Below are positions 1-7,071 of a DNA stretch of 15,664 bases, piece by piece. Below the pieces are notes generated by a model. That model saw nothing but the letters and a program-made list of their open reading frames with translations, made no database searches and was not told where the DNA came from. This DNA is from an uncultured Dysgonomonas sp. Its GTDB lineage: Bacteria > Bacteroidota > Bacteroidia > Bacteroidales > Dysgonomonadaceae. Location of the stretch: contig CALNCC010000137.1 of NCBI GenBank assembly GCA_937875275.1, positions 1 through 15,664 of the forward strand, in the 5' to 3' direction. Position numbers and translations under genes: made by a program. Within the stretch, counting starts at the first letter, position 1, and the number at the start of each line of letters is the position of its first letter.

Positions 1-870
1 TGGTCATTCAACAAGGAATTCAATATCAGCCCAAGACTCGGGATATCATACCGCCCCGACATTTTCAACAACATAACACTCAGGGCTGCAACGGGAATAT
101 ATTATCAGACTCCGTTTTATAGAGAGATGCAAATGATAAGAAACGAAGGGGGCAATAACACAATCGTGCTGAATAAAGACATAAAATCACAAAAATCGAC
201 ACACTACATACTGGGAGGAGATTTTCTGTTCAGATCGTATGACAGACCATTCAAACTGTCGAGTGAAATCTACTACAAGCATTTGTCTGACATCGTACCC
301 TATACCGTAAATAACGTAAAAGTGAGATATAGCGGTGAAAATATAGCTAAGGGGTATGCAACCGGTATAGACTTCCGCCTGTCGGGTGAATTTATAGAAG
401 GTACGGACAGTTGGGTAAGCCTGTCGTTGATGAAGACCGAACAAAACATACAAGGCGTAAAGGCTCCTCTACCTACCGACCAGCGATACAATATTTCAGC
501 TTATTTCCAAGACTATATGTCCGGATACGACAGATTGAAAATGTCATTACTCGGACACTTCTCTCACGGATTGCCCGTATCGCCGTCATACAAAGGTTTC
601 GAAAACGGATATTTCAGAAAACCGGTATATAAACGTATCGACATTGGTCTTTCGTGGCAACTGCTTGGCGAAGATTTTGCAGTCAGAAATCGCAATCAAT
701 TTTGCGGTACATTCAAGAACATATGGCTTGGACTCGATGTATTCAATATCTTCGATATAAAAAACACAAATACTTATTATTGGATTACAGACGTATATAA
801 CAATCAATATGGCGTGCCAAACTATCTGACCGGAAGACAACTAAATCTGAAGCTACGCGCAGAATTCTAA
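1..870 (+). CDS. TonB-dependent outer-membrane receptor, C-terminal part
   Basis: The reading frame is open from the first base, so this is the last 289 residues of a larger protein whose start lies upstream. The visible part reads as alternating amphipathic strands rich in Tyr, Phe and Arg with short turns. Examples are the strand with SFNKEFNISPRLGISYRP near the left edge, a TATGIYYQTPFY-like barrel stretch, and the final LNLKLRAEF, which ends in the aromatic residue typical of outer-membrane beta-barrels. Family knowledge: such barrels import siderophores, vitamins or glycans using TonB energy. The plug domain and TonB box are not in the window, so substrate and subfamily cannot be assigned, and no SusD partner follows. 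It ends 24 bases before the convergent phosphatase gene. I am confident of an outer-membrane barrel and fairly confident of the TonB-receptor class. Confidence 0.8.
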   Translation, partial: WSFNKEFNISPRLGISYRPDIFNNITLRAATGIYYQTPFYREMQMIRNEGGNNTIVLNKDIKSQKSTHYILGGDFLFRSYDRPFKLSSEIYYKHLSDIVPYTVNNVKVRYSGENIAKGYATGIDFRLSGEFIEGTDSWVSLSLMKTEQNIQGVKAPLPTDQRYNISAYFQDYMSGYDRLKMSLLGHFSHGLPVSPSYKGFENGYFRKPVYKRIDIGLSWQLLGEDFAVRNRNQFCGTFKNIWLGLDVFNIFDIKNTNTYYWITDVYNNQYGVPNYLTGRQLNLKLRAEF

Positions 871-894
871 TGCAGCTCTACGTTTCAAAATTTT

Positions 895-1869
895 CTATGG
901 GTAGAGATAAAGTTCCTTCATCTTTTCAATATTCACATCGAGCACGCTTTCCAAATAATGCTCTATCGTATCATATTCTTTTCGGATAAGGTCTATTCCT
1001 GCCTGCAAATATTCGGGTTTAGTAGTGAACATCGGAGCCACCTTGGGGTATCTATTGATTACGGGGCGATATTTTTTTGTCAGCAATTCTTTCGAATGCA
1101 TATAATCTTGCATGATAATGTCATCATCAACACCTAAGGCATAGAGGAAAAGTGCCGCAGCCATTCCTGTTCGGTCTTTTCCTGCCGAACAATGAAACAG
1201 AACCGGGATATCCGCCGCATTCTGAACGATTCTGAAAAATTCCTGATACCGTTCTATACATTTCTTATCGCTGACTAATGCCTCATTCATATACTCCATC
1301 AGAGTATCCAGATTACCGCTCTCAGTAAATGCAAAGACGCGCTCTTGAGACAGATTACCGGTATCGATACTCAGTGGAAAGATTTTATGTACCGATGAAG
1401 GAATTTTATCCACATCGTAGCGTTTCTCCGGCAATGCCCGAAAATCGACAATAGAGTGTATAGGTAGCAATGACATGTATTTATAATCCTTTACCGTGAT
1501 ATTCTGAATATCATCGGACCGATACAGCCTACCCCACTTTATTTGCCTATTATATTTCGTGTAATAGCCGCCCATGTCGCGGGTGTTATAGCTGCCCTGT
1601 ATAGGCAATAGCCTCTCGGAAAGATAAGTATCTCCATATTCGGTATGCAATCTAAAGTAGCTCCTCTTCACCGATACCATATTTATTCCAAAAACACCAC
1701 TATCCATACCTTCTGCCACCGGACGATCGTTATCAATATCATCTATCGAATAACCGGCATACAATTGCCATCGCCCAAGAGTATTGACTATCAACGTCGC
1801 ATCTTTAGTTACGGGATCTCTCTCTATCTGAGAATGTATGAAATTCTTGTTTTTTATCGACATATTCAT
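895..1869 (-). CDS. Tyrosine/dual-specificity protein phosphatase (Y_phosphatase3 type), catalytically intact
   Basis: This is predicted to be a cysteine-based phosphatase. With the ATG at 1869 as residue 1, the P-loop reads HCSAGKDRTG with Cys227 and Arg233, which fits C-x5-R. Upstream lie the family landmarks YNTRDMGGYYT, the IKWGRLYRS block and IVDFR, whose Asp is a possible general acid. Residues of roughly 25-90 look like a small beta-rich N-terminal domain. A TTG four codons upstream (1879-1881) and an ATG at 1863 are alternative starts; an in-frame stop at 1891-1893 rules out a longer protein. There is no signal peptide or membrane segment, so it is predicted to be cytoplasmic. It diverges from a related lipoprotein at 2051 that has lost the catalytic Arg. 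The substrate is unknown; tyrosine-phosphorylated proteins or phosphoinositide-like compounds are possible from the family. Confidence 0.85.
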   Translation of the reverse strand: MNMSIKNKNFIHSQIERDPVTKDATLIVNTLGRWQLYAGYSIDDIDNDRPVAEGMDSGVFGINMVSVKRSYFRLHTEYGDTYLSERLLPIQGSYNTRDMGGYYTKYNRQIKWGRLYRSDDIQNITVKDYKYMSLLPIHSIVDFRALPEKRYDVDKIPSSVHKIFPLSIDTGNLSQERVFAFTESGNLDTLMEYMNEALVSDKKCIERYQEFFRIVQNAADIPVLFHCSAGKDRTGMAAALFLYALGVDDDIIMQDYMHSKELLTKKYRPVINRYPKVAPMFTTKPEYLQAGIDLIRKEYDTIEHYLESVLDVNIEKMKELYLYP

Positions 1870-1901
1870 TATCTTGTCCAAGATATCCTTTTACAGAAAG
1901 G

Positions 1902-1932
1902 CAAAAATAATACATTTAATATTATCTTGAAA
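1902..1932 (-). promoter_or_regulatory. Predicted promoter of the intact phosphatase gene
   Basis: Read on the minus strand, TATTTTTG (1902-1909) matches the Bacteroidota -7 consensus TAnnTTTG. A TTTC at 1929-1932 lies 19 bases upstream, at the expected -33 spacing and one mismatch from TTTG. The predicted start of transcription is near 1895, which leaves a short leader before the TTG or ATG start codons. Confidence 0.55.
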
Positions 1933-1993
1933 TTTAAACTGTAAAAGTTTATGCGATGCGATAAGACCTATTTCATAAAAAATAACACTTTTT

Positions 1994-2027
1994 ATTGCAC
2001 TCTCATACAATAACTAAAGTAAATTTG
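1994..2027 (+). promoter_or_regulatory. Predicted promoter of the lipoprotein pseudophosphatase
   Basis: TAAATTTG at 2020-2027 is a perfect TAnnTTTG -7 box. The best -33 candidate is ATTG at 1994-1997, with a slightly long 22-base spacer. Transcription would start near 2034, about 17 bases before the ATG. The two divergent promoters lie back to back within about 125 bases, so one regulator could control both genes, although I see no clear palindrome between them. Confidence 0.5.
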
Positions 2028-2050
2028 TTGCAGCTTATAAACGATTCTTT

Positions 2051-3115
2051 ATGCAAAAACGAACAATAAAGACACACTATCTTTTAGCCCTATTGCCATT
2101 CTTTCTTTCGGGATGTTTCAAGAAAGAATCCGTGATTACTGCTTTTTGCGAGAAAGACTCTGATCTGAAATATATTCTGAAATGGGAAACGGCACCACAT
2201 ATCGAAAATGCCGAGCTGAACATCTACATATCAGGCAATGATTCTACTTTTCCCGAAACACCTCAGAAAACGACCAATTCCGACGATTTCATTTGTGTTG
2301 TTGATATTCCGTCATCTATCGAAAGACCTTTTTTCAAATTGAAAGTAGGCTCTGTATCATCAGGTATTGTTTCGAACCGATATTTCAAGTTGGACAGCAT
2401 ACAGAACTTCAGAGATATAGGAGGATATTATACGAAGGATAACAGACAAATTAAATGGGGAAAATTATACCGATCGGGCACATTTACACGAATGACGGCA
2501 AGAGATCAGGCGGAACTTTCGAAACTGAAACTAAAAACAGTCATCGACCTGCGTTCTCAATATGCAATACAAGGTAAACCATTCAAAATGCCCATCGACA
2601 ACTATATTAAGATTCCGCTGAATGTAACGAATCAAGATGCTCTCCGTGAGAAAATTATTAATAATCAATTCTATCGTGGCGACGCGCTGGTGCATATGCA
2701 AGATCTGTACAAAGACTTGGTTGAAGAGCAGACCGAGAATTATGCGATGTTTTATGATCAATTGTGTAATGAGTCAAATTATCCGATAACATTCAATTGC
2801 TTCTTAGGTAAAGATCAAGCCGGTATAGCTACCTACTTTCTCCTCTTGGCTTTAGGCGTTACGTCGGAAGTGGCAGAGAAAGACTATCTCTTATCCAACA
2901 TCGGGATAAACAAAGACTTCTTAATGAAGAGCGGCGACGTATCCGAAGCTGCGCAAGAGGCAATGACAACAATCAGCAGTACAGATATAAGCTTTCTTCG
3001 TTTTGCGATCTCTTGTATAATAAAGAAAAGCGGATCGATAGACGATTATATGACTCATGATCTTAAACTGACATCGGAAAAAAGAAAGCAATTACGCACT
3101 ATTCTATTATATTAA
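2051..3115 (+). CDS. Lipoprotein with Y_phosphatase3 fold, predicted pseudophosphatase
   Basis: The N-terminus (basic stretch, hydrophobic run, then LSGC) is a lipoprotein signal peptide with lipidated Cys22. Residues 30-115 form a beta-rich, Ig-like region. The phosphatase domain follows, with NFRDIGGYYT at 119-128, IKWGKLYRS at 134-142 and VIDLR at 164-168. The P-loop reads NCFLGKDQAG: Cys250 is kept, but the Arg that binds phosphate in C-x5-R is Gln256, and the preceding His is Asn249. Both changes could arise by single base substitutions. Family knowledge says loss of this Arg abolishes or nearly abolishes catalysis, so I infer a binding or scaffold role. The reading frame is intact over 354 residues, which argues against a simple pseudogene. 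It shares the YYTK-NRQIKWG-LYRS block with its divergent neighbour, so the two are paralogues. It is probably membrane-anchored facing the periplasm; no acidic surface-export signal follows Cys22. Confidence 0.82.
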   Translation: MQKRTIKTHYLLALLPFFLSGCFKKESVITAFCEKDSDLKYILKWETAPHIENAELNIYISGNDSTFPETPQKTTNSDDFICVVDIPSSIERPFFKLKVGSVSSGIVSNRYFKLDSIQNFRDIGGYYTKDNRQIKWGKLYRSGTFTRMTARDQAELSKLKLKTVIDLRSQYAIQGKPFKMPIDNYIKIPLNVTNQDALREKIINNQFYRGDALVHMQDLYKDLVEEQTENYAMFYDQLCNESNYPITFNCFLGKDQAGIATYFLLLALGVTSEVAEKDYLLSNIGINKDFLMKSGDVSEAAQEAMTTISSTDISFLRFAISCIIKKSGSIDDYMTHDLKLTSEKRKQLRTILLY

Positions 3116-3162
3116 TCCCCGATCTTTTCAATCACAATACTTTTCCAAATCAGATTGCTATA

Positions 3163-3201
3163 AAAAAGCAAATGCTTCGTGGCAGTCATCCACAAAGCAT
3201 T
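3163..3201 (-). terminator. Rho-independent terminator of the sigma factor gene
   Basis: Arms 3171-3182 and 3190-3201 pair over 12 positions around a 7-base loop. On the minus-strand RNA the single mismatch becomes a U-G wobble. The minus strand then runs into T-rich sequence from 3168 down to 3163. No comparable T run follows on the plus strand, so it mainly serves the leftward sigma gene. Confidence 0.7.
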
Positions 3202-3232
3202 CACATATATTTAGAATATCAATTCTTCTGTT

Positions 3233-3766
3233 TTATTCACGATCGGCATATCTGTAATCCTTCAACATTTCCTGCAATCTCTTCCTTGCGAAGAAAATAC
3301 GGCTTTTAACTGTTCCGATAGGCAACTCCAATTTTTGTGCAATCTCCTCATATTTATATCCGGTAAGATGCATCATAAACGGAGTTCTATGCTCATCCGA
3401 AAAGCTATCTATCGCTTTCTTTATTTCTAAGACAGTGTATGAACCTTCCGGCGAATCGAAACCCGAATCTTGCGGAGCATTCAAGTGATAAAGATTTTCT
3501 GTTTGATCTACCATTGTCTGGCTTCTTACCGCACGGCGATAATTGTTGACAAATATATTATGCATAATGGTAAACACCCACCCTTTGAAGTTTACATTTT
3601 CGTAATATTTTTCTTTATTATTCAGTGCACGAAGTGTCGTCTCTTGCAACAAGTCTTCAGCATCATCTCTGTTCGTTGTCAAAGTATAAGCAAAATTCAG
3701 CATGTTGTTCTGAAGATCAATCAATTTTGCCTCAAAGCTGAGCCCATTTTTCTTAGTATCTTTCAT
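3233..3766 (-). CDS. ECF-type RNA polymerase sigma factor (sigma-70 family)
   Basis: The protein directs RNA polymerase to a specific promoter set. Region sigma-2 lies around residues 15-82, with DDAEDLLQETTLRALNN and the NFKGWVFTIMHNIFVNNYRR block that contacts the -10 element. Region sigma-4 lies around 112-170 and includes the helix-turn-helix YKYEEIAQKLELPIGTVKSR. The length of 177 residues is normal for the extracytoplasmic-function class. The ATG at 3764-3766 is the only sensible start. No anti-sigma gene is adjacent: the downstream gene converges from the other strand and the upstream gene is htpG on the opposite strand. The trigger is therefore not visible here. It has its own promoter candidates, a palindrome in its leader (3810-3827) and a terminator, so it appears monocistronic. 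Confidence 0.93.
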   Translation of the reverse strand: MKDTKKNGLSFEAKLIDLQNNMLNFAYTLTTNRDDAEDLLQETTLRALNNKEKYYENVNFKGWVFTIMHNIFVNNYRRAVRSQTMVDQTENLYHLNAPQDSGFDSPEGSYTVLEIKKAIDSFSDEHRTPFMMHLTGYKYEEIAQKLELPIGTVKSRIFFARKRLQEMLKDYRYADRE

Positions 3767-3809
3767 AATGACTCATAATTATTAGTGTGAAACAATTCTT
3801 TGTGTTTAT

Positions 3810-3827
3810 TACCTCTACTAAGAGGTA
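3810..3827. promoter_or_regulatory. Perfect inverted repeat in the sigma gene leader
   Basis: TACCTCT-ACTA-AGAGGTA is a perfect 7-4-7 palindrome about 44 bases upstream of the sigma ATG. It sits just downstream of the proximal -7 candidate at 3831-3838. It lacks a following T run, so it is more likely an operator or a leader hairpin than a terminator. The binding protein is unknown. Confidence 0.5.
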
Positions 3828-3830
3828 GCA

Positions 3831-3838
3831 CAAACTTA
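3831..3838 (-). promoter_or_regulatory. Proximal -7 box candidate for the sigma gene
   Basis: On the minus strand this reads TAAGTTTG, matching TAnnTTTG. No TTTG-like -33 element lies at the usual distance, so it would need an activator or be secondary. Its predicted transcription start falls inside the palindrome at 3810-3827. Confidence 0.35.
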
Positions 3839-3871
3839 GCTACATTTTCACGTCATACCTAAGTTCTTATA

Positions 3872-3902
3872 CAAAGATAGTGTTTTTTACGAATAAAACA
3901 AT
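3872..3902 (-). promoter_or_regulatory. Distal promoter candidate for the sigma gene
   Basis: TATCTTTG on the minus strand (3872-3879) is a perfect -7 box. ATTG at 3899-3902 lies 19 bases upstream as a near-match -33 element. The leader would be about 100 bases long and would contain the 3810-3827 hairpin. Confidence 0.5.
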
Positions 3903-4143
3903 TTCAATCACAACTTAAAACTCTAATAACAAGAAATTTACATGTAACATCTTCTGGAATCTAATTGCTTATAAATAATATTTATCAAAGAAAACATTTA
4001 CGACACATTGTGTAGAGCATGACGTAACGACAGCGCCATTTTGTCATTTTATAGAATGATGGCATCTGTTTTGTTCTTATCAAACTGAGTAACTGTTTAA
4101 ATATTACAACTAAAATAGAAACCGATAATAATTTTAATGAATC
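3903..4143. other. Gene-free region upstream of htpG with clustered short palindromes
   Basis: No convincing gene is present. Short symmetric elements are TTACATGTAA (3938-3947), ATAAATA-A-TATTTAT (3971-3985), ACACA-T-TGTGT (4003-4013) and TCATT-N6-AATGA (4044-4059). The last is flanked by GCCA (4035-4038) and TGGC (4060-4063). I find no TAnnTTTG box on the plus strand, so htpG may use a different promoter class or an unrecognised variant. The 4029-4063 element is the best operator candidate. Confidence 0.45.
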
Positions 4144-6048
4144 ATGGAACAAAAAGGTAAAATTGGGGTAACTACGGATAACATTTTCCCTATCATCAAG
4201 AAATTCTTGTACAGCGATCACGAAATATTCCTGCGCGAGTTGGTGTCTAACGCTGTTGATGCAACTCAGAAACTAAAAACATTCTCTTCTCTGAGCGAAT
4301 TTAAAGGCGAATTAGGCGATATCACGGTCAGCGTGAATGTAGACAAAGACAATAAAACAATTACTATATCGGATCGTGGTATCGGGATGGACGCTGATGA
4401 AGTGAACAAGTATCTCAATCAAATCGCTTTTTCTTCTGCCAACGATTTCCTCGACAAATACAAGAATGATGCAAATTCTATCATCGGACACTTCGGACTT
4501 GGGTTCTATTCTGCATTCATGGTATCGAAGAAAGTAGAAGTAATCACAAAATCGTATAAAGAAGGATCTGAGGCTGTGAAATGGGAATGCGACGGATCTC
4601 CCGAATATACAATATCTAAAGCCGACAAAGAAGATCGTGGAACTGACATTATACTGTATATAGATGATGAAAATCTCAACTTTCTCGAAAAATCGGAAAT
4701 AGAAGGCTTATTAAAAAAATACTGTCGCTTCTTGCCTGTGCCTATTGCTTTTGGAAAGAAAACCGAATGGAAAGACGGCAAATCGGAGGAAACAGATGAA
4801 GTGAACATCATCAACGAAACCAATCCGTTGTGGACTCGTAAACCTGCCGATCTGACAGACGAAGATTATAAAAAGTTCTACACAGAATTATATCCGTTCA
4901 CAGACGAGCCAATGTTTTGGATTCATCTGAATGTCGATTATCCCTTCAAGTTGACAGGAATCCTATATTTCCCACAGGTAAAGAGTAATGTAGACCTGCA
5001 CAAAAATAAGATACAATTATACAGCAATCAGGTATTCGTTACCGATTCGGTAGAAGGCATTGTGCCCGAGTTTTTGACATTGATGCACGGTGTGATCGAT
5101 TCTCCGGATATTCCGTTGAATGTATCGCGTTCTTATTTGCAAAGCGATCAGAATGTGAAAAAGATATCAAATCACATCACAAAGAAAGTGTCTGACAGAT
5201 TGGATGAAATTTTCCGCAACGATCGCCCTCAGTTTGAAGAAAAATGGGATAGCCTCAAATTGTTTGTCGAATATGGTATGCTTTCTGATGACAAGTTCTA
5301 CGACCGTGCCAACAAATTCTGCTTGGTTAAAAACACTGACAATAAGCTCTTCACGTTCGAAGAATACAAAACTCTGATTTCGGCAAACCAAACCGACAAA
5401 GATGACACACTGATATACCTCTACTCGAACAGCAAAGACGCAGAATATTCGTACATCAATGCAGCTAAAGAAAAAGGCTACGATGTCGTTTTATTCGACG
5501 GACAACTCGATGTACACATGGCAAGCCTGTTGGAGCAGAAACTCGAAAAATGCCGCTTTGTACGTGTCGATAGCGATACGGTGGACAATCTGATTAAAAA
5601 AGATGAAGAAAAAGAAGTATCTCTTACCGACAAACAAAAAGAGGAGTTGAAGGACACATTCCTCCACCGTATTCCTAAGATTGAGAAAACCGAATTTACC
5701 ATCGACTATAAAGCATTATCGGAGAATGTGATGCCAATACAAATCACTCAAAACGAGTTTATGCGTCGTATGCGCGAAATGTCTGCCATGCAGACCGGAA
5801 TGTCTTTCTATGGCGAAATGCCCAACAATTATAACCTTGTGTTGAATATCGACCACCCATTGATTAAAAACATTATGGCTGATGTCGACGGTAAGGAAAA
5901 AGATGCTGTGGAAAAATATGCAGAAGAAAATTCCACCGTCGGACAACTTATCGACTTGGCATTGTTGTCTAATGGTATGCTGAAAGGCGAAGAATTGAGT
6001 AAATTTATCAAGCAAAGCGTTGATATCATCAACAAATCGCAATCATAA
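4144..6048 (+). CDS. htpG: Molecular chaperone HtpG (bacterial Hsp90)
   Basis: This is the cytosolic ATP-dependent dimeric chaperone that remodels client proteins. The N-terminal GHKL ATPase domain shows ELVSNAVDA with the catalytic-region Glu32 and Asn36, DRGIGMD at 77-83 and GHFGLGFYSAFMV at 115-127. The middle domain carries NVSRSYLQ, whose Arg contacts ATP gamma-phosphate in the family. The C-terminal dimerisation region includes FMRRMREMSAMQTG and the NYNLVLNIDHPLI segment. The 634 residues are close to E. coli length, and the reading frame is complete. The ATG start gives the expected family N-terminus. It stands alone, ends at a shared terminator with the convergent yaaA, and is preceded by a palindrome-rich region that may carry its heat-shock control. 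Confidence 0.98.
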   Translation: MEQKGKIGVTTDNIFPIIKKFLYSDHEIFLRELVSNAVDATQKLKTFSSLSEFKGELGDITVSVNVDKDNKTITISDRGIGMDADEVNKYLNQIAFSSANDFLDKYKNDANSIIGHFGLGFYSAFMVSKKVEVITKSYKEGSEAVKWECDGSPEYTISKADKEDRGTDIILYIDDENLNFLEKSEIEGLLKKYCRFLPVPIAFGKKTEWKDGKSEETDEVNIINETNPLWTRKPADLTDEDYKKFYTELYPFTDEPMFWIHLNVDYPFKLTGILYFPQVKSNVDLHKNKIQLYSNQVFVTDSVEGIVPEFLTLMHGVIDSPDIPLNVSRSYLQSDQNVKKISNHITKKVSDRLDEIFRNDRPQFEEKWDSLKLFVEYGMLSDDKFYDRANKFCLVKNTDNKLFTFEEYKTLISANQTDKDDTLIYLYSNSKDAEYSYINAAKEKGYDVVLFDGQLDVHMASLLEQKLEKCRFVRVDSDTVDNLIKKDEEKEVSLTDKQKEELKDTFLHRIPKIEKTEFTIDYKALSENVMPIQITQNEFMRRMREMSAMQTGMSFYGEMPNNYNLVLNIDHPLIKNIMADVDGKEKDAVEKYAEENSTVGQLIDLALLSNGMLKGEELSKFIKQSVDIINKSQS

Positions 6049-6064
6049 AACGATACAATAAACT

Positions 6065-6096
6065 AAATGAGGCTGAAAAAAAAATTCAGCCTCGTT
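6065..6096. terminator. Bidirectional terminator between htpG and yaaA
   Basis: GAGGCTGAA (6069-6077) pairs perfectly with TTCAGCCTC (6085-6093) around an A7 loop, giving a 9-bp GC-containing stem. The flanking AAAT and GTTT add pairs through one wobble. T-rich sequence follows on plus, and ATTTAGTTTAT-like sequence follows on minus. It sits between two convergent stop codons and serves both genes. Confidence 0.85.
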
Positions 6097-6098
6097 TC

Positions 6099-6860
6099 TT
6101 ATCTTATAAATACCCATTCGTCCTCGCTCGACAACTGCGAAGAGAAGGTATATCCATCCGTATCAAACCCCTTCAGATATTCTATATTCTCTATCTCATT
6201 CTGAATAATGAAACGGGTCATCATACCTCGTGCCTTCTTTGCATACACCACAATTTGCTTATACCCCTCCCCTCTCGATTCTTTAAATATTGGGGTTATT
6301 ACCCTATGATTTTTCGGTAACAGCTTGCGGTTGATAACTTTCGTATACTCCTTAGACGATAGATTGACCCATATATTATCGTCAGCCTTCATCTGTTCGG
6401 CAAACCGGCGACTCAGGGTTTCAGACCAATATTCATACAAGTTCACTCCCCTCTTGTTAGCCAATTGTATCTGCATCTCTAACCTATATGGTTTTATTTC
6501 ATCTAATGGGCGCAACAGACCATACATGCCCGATATTATATTCAAATGTTTTTGGGCAAAATCAAGATTTCCATCAGTCAGTGTATGTGCATCCAGTCCA
6601 TGATAGGCTATTCCGTTGTATGCAAAAACTGCCTGTCGTTGAGGAACTTTAGCTGCATTGAAGCCATATACATATTGATACACATTTTGTGCAATCTGCG
6701 TGTTAATACTCATCAGAGATGCGATTTCCTCTACCGAAAGGTCAGTCATCACTTTGTTGAGGTATGCAGCATCTTTGAGATATATTGACTCTGTCGATTT
6801 ACTAATCCCTATTGGAGTTTCGAAATCTAAGGTCTTGGCAGGAGAAAGAGTTATAATCAT
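6099..6860 (-). CDS. yaaA: Peroxide stress protein YaaA (UPF0246/DUF328)
   Basis: The 253-residue protein matches the YaaA family along its length. Landmarks are the N-terminal MIITLSPAKTLDF, FNAAKVPQRQAVFAYNGIAYHGLDA around 68-91, the ISGMYGLLRPLDEIKPYRLEM core around 109-129, and NLSSKEYTKVI around 166-176. E. coli YaaA is 258 residues and, from the literature, lowers free intracellular iron and so limits Fenton damage during hydrogen peroxide stress. It is soluble and cytoplasmic, with no signal peptide. The ATG at 6858-6860 gives the canonical N-terminus. It is transcribed away from the S41 peptidase gene, and a 19-bp palindrome covers its predicted transcription start, suggesting regulated expression. 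Confidence 0.95.
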   Translation of the reverse strand: MIITLSPAKTLDFETPIGISKSTESIYLKDAAYLNKVMTDLSVEEIASLMSINTQIAQNVYQYVYGFNAAKVPQRQAVFAYNGIAYHGLDAHTLTDGNLDFAQKHLNIISGMYGLLRPLDEIKPYRLEMQIQLANKRGVNLYEYWSETLSRRFAEQMKADDNIWVNLSSKEYTKVINRKLLPKNHRVITPIFKESRGEGYKQIVVYAKKARGMMTRFIIQNEIENIEYLKGFDTDGYTFSSQLSSEDEWVFIR

Positions 6861-6903
6861 AATCTTGTTGTTTTACATTGTAGTAACACTTGCAGGGCTT
6901 ATC

Positions 6904-6922
6904 TTGTTTCGATTCGAAACAA
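6904..6922. promoter_or_regulatory. Perfect 19-bp palindrome, candidate operator of yaaA
   Basis: TTGTTTCGA-T-TCGAAACAA is a perfect 9-1-9 inverted repeat. It overlaps the end of the minus-strand -7 box at 6920-6927 and is centred on the predicted transcription start near 6913. A repressor bound here would block yaaA transcription. The binding protein is not identifiable from the window; a peroxide or redox regulator would fit the gene's role but is only an inference. Confidence 0.6.
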
Positions 6923-6927
6923 AAATA
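6920..6927 (-). promoter_or_regulatory. -7 box of the yaaA promoter
   Basis: Read on minus this is TATTTTTG, a perfect TAnnTTTG match. The best -33 candidate is TTTA at 6950-6953, with a 22-base spacer, so that element is weak. The leader to the ATG at 6860 would be about 53 bases. Confidence 0.5.
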
Positions 6928-7071
6928 ACGAAACCTTCCGATAAGCTCGTAAAACCATTCGATATTTACTTTTTTTAGGGAAAAGATGCCGCATATAGCA
7001 GTATTTAGTATCAAACATATAGAAAAAAAGTATTTCCTTTGTTATCTGAAATTTAGAAATAAACAATCTCG

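Noticed and set aside
876..906. Inverted repeat CTCTAC / GTAGAG between the receptor and phosphatase genes
   Set aside because: The loop is 19 bases, the right arm lies inside the phosphatase coding end and no clear T run follows, so I do not call a terminator.
3971..3985. AT-only palindrome ATAAATA-A-TATTTAT
   Set aside because: In a very AT-rich spacer such symmetry is expected by chance, so I list it only as part of the htpG upstream region.
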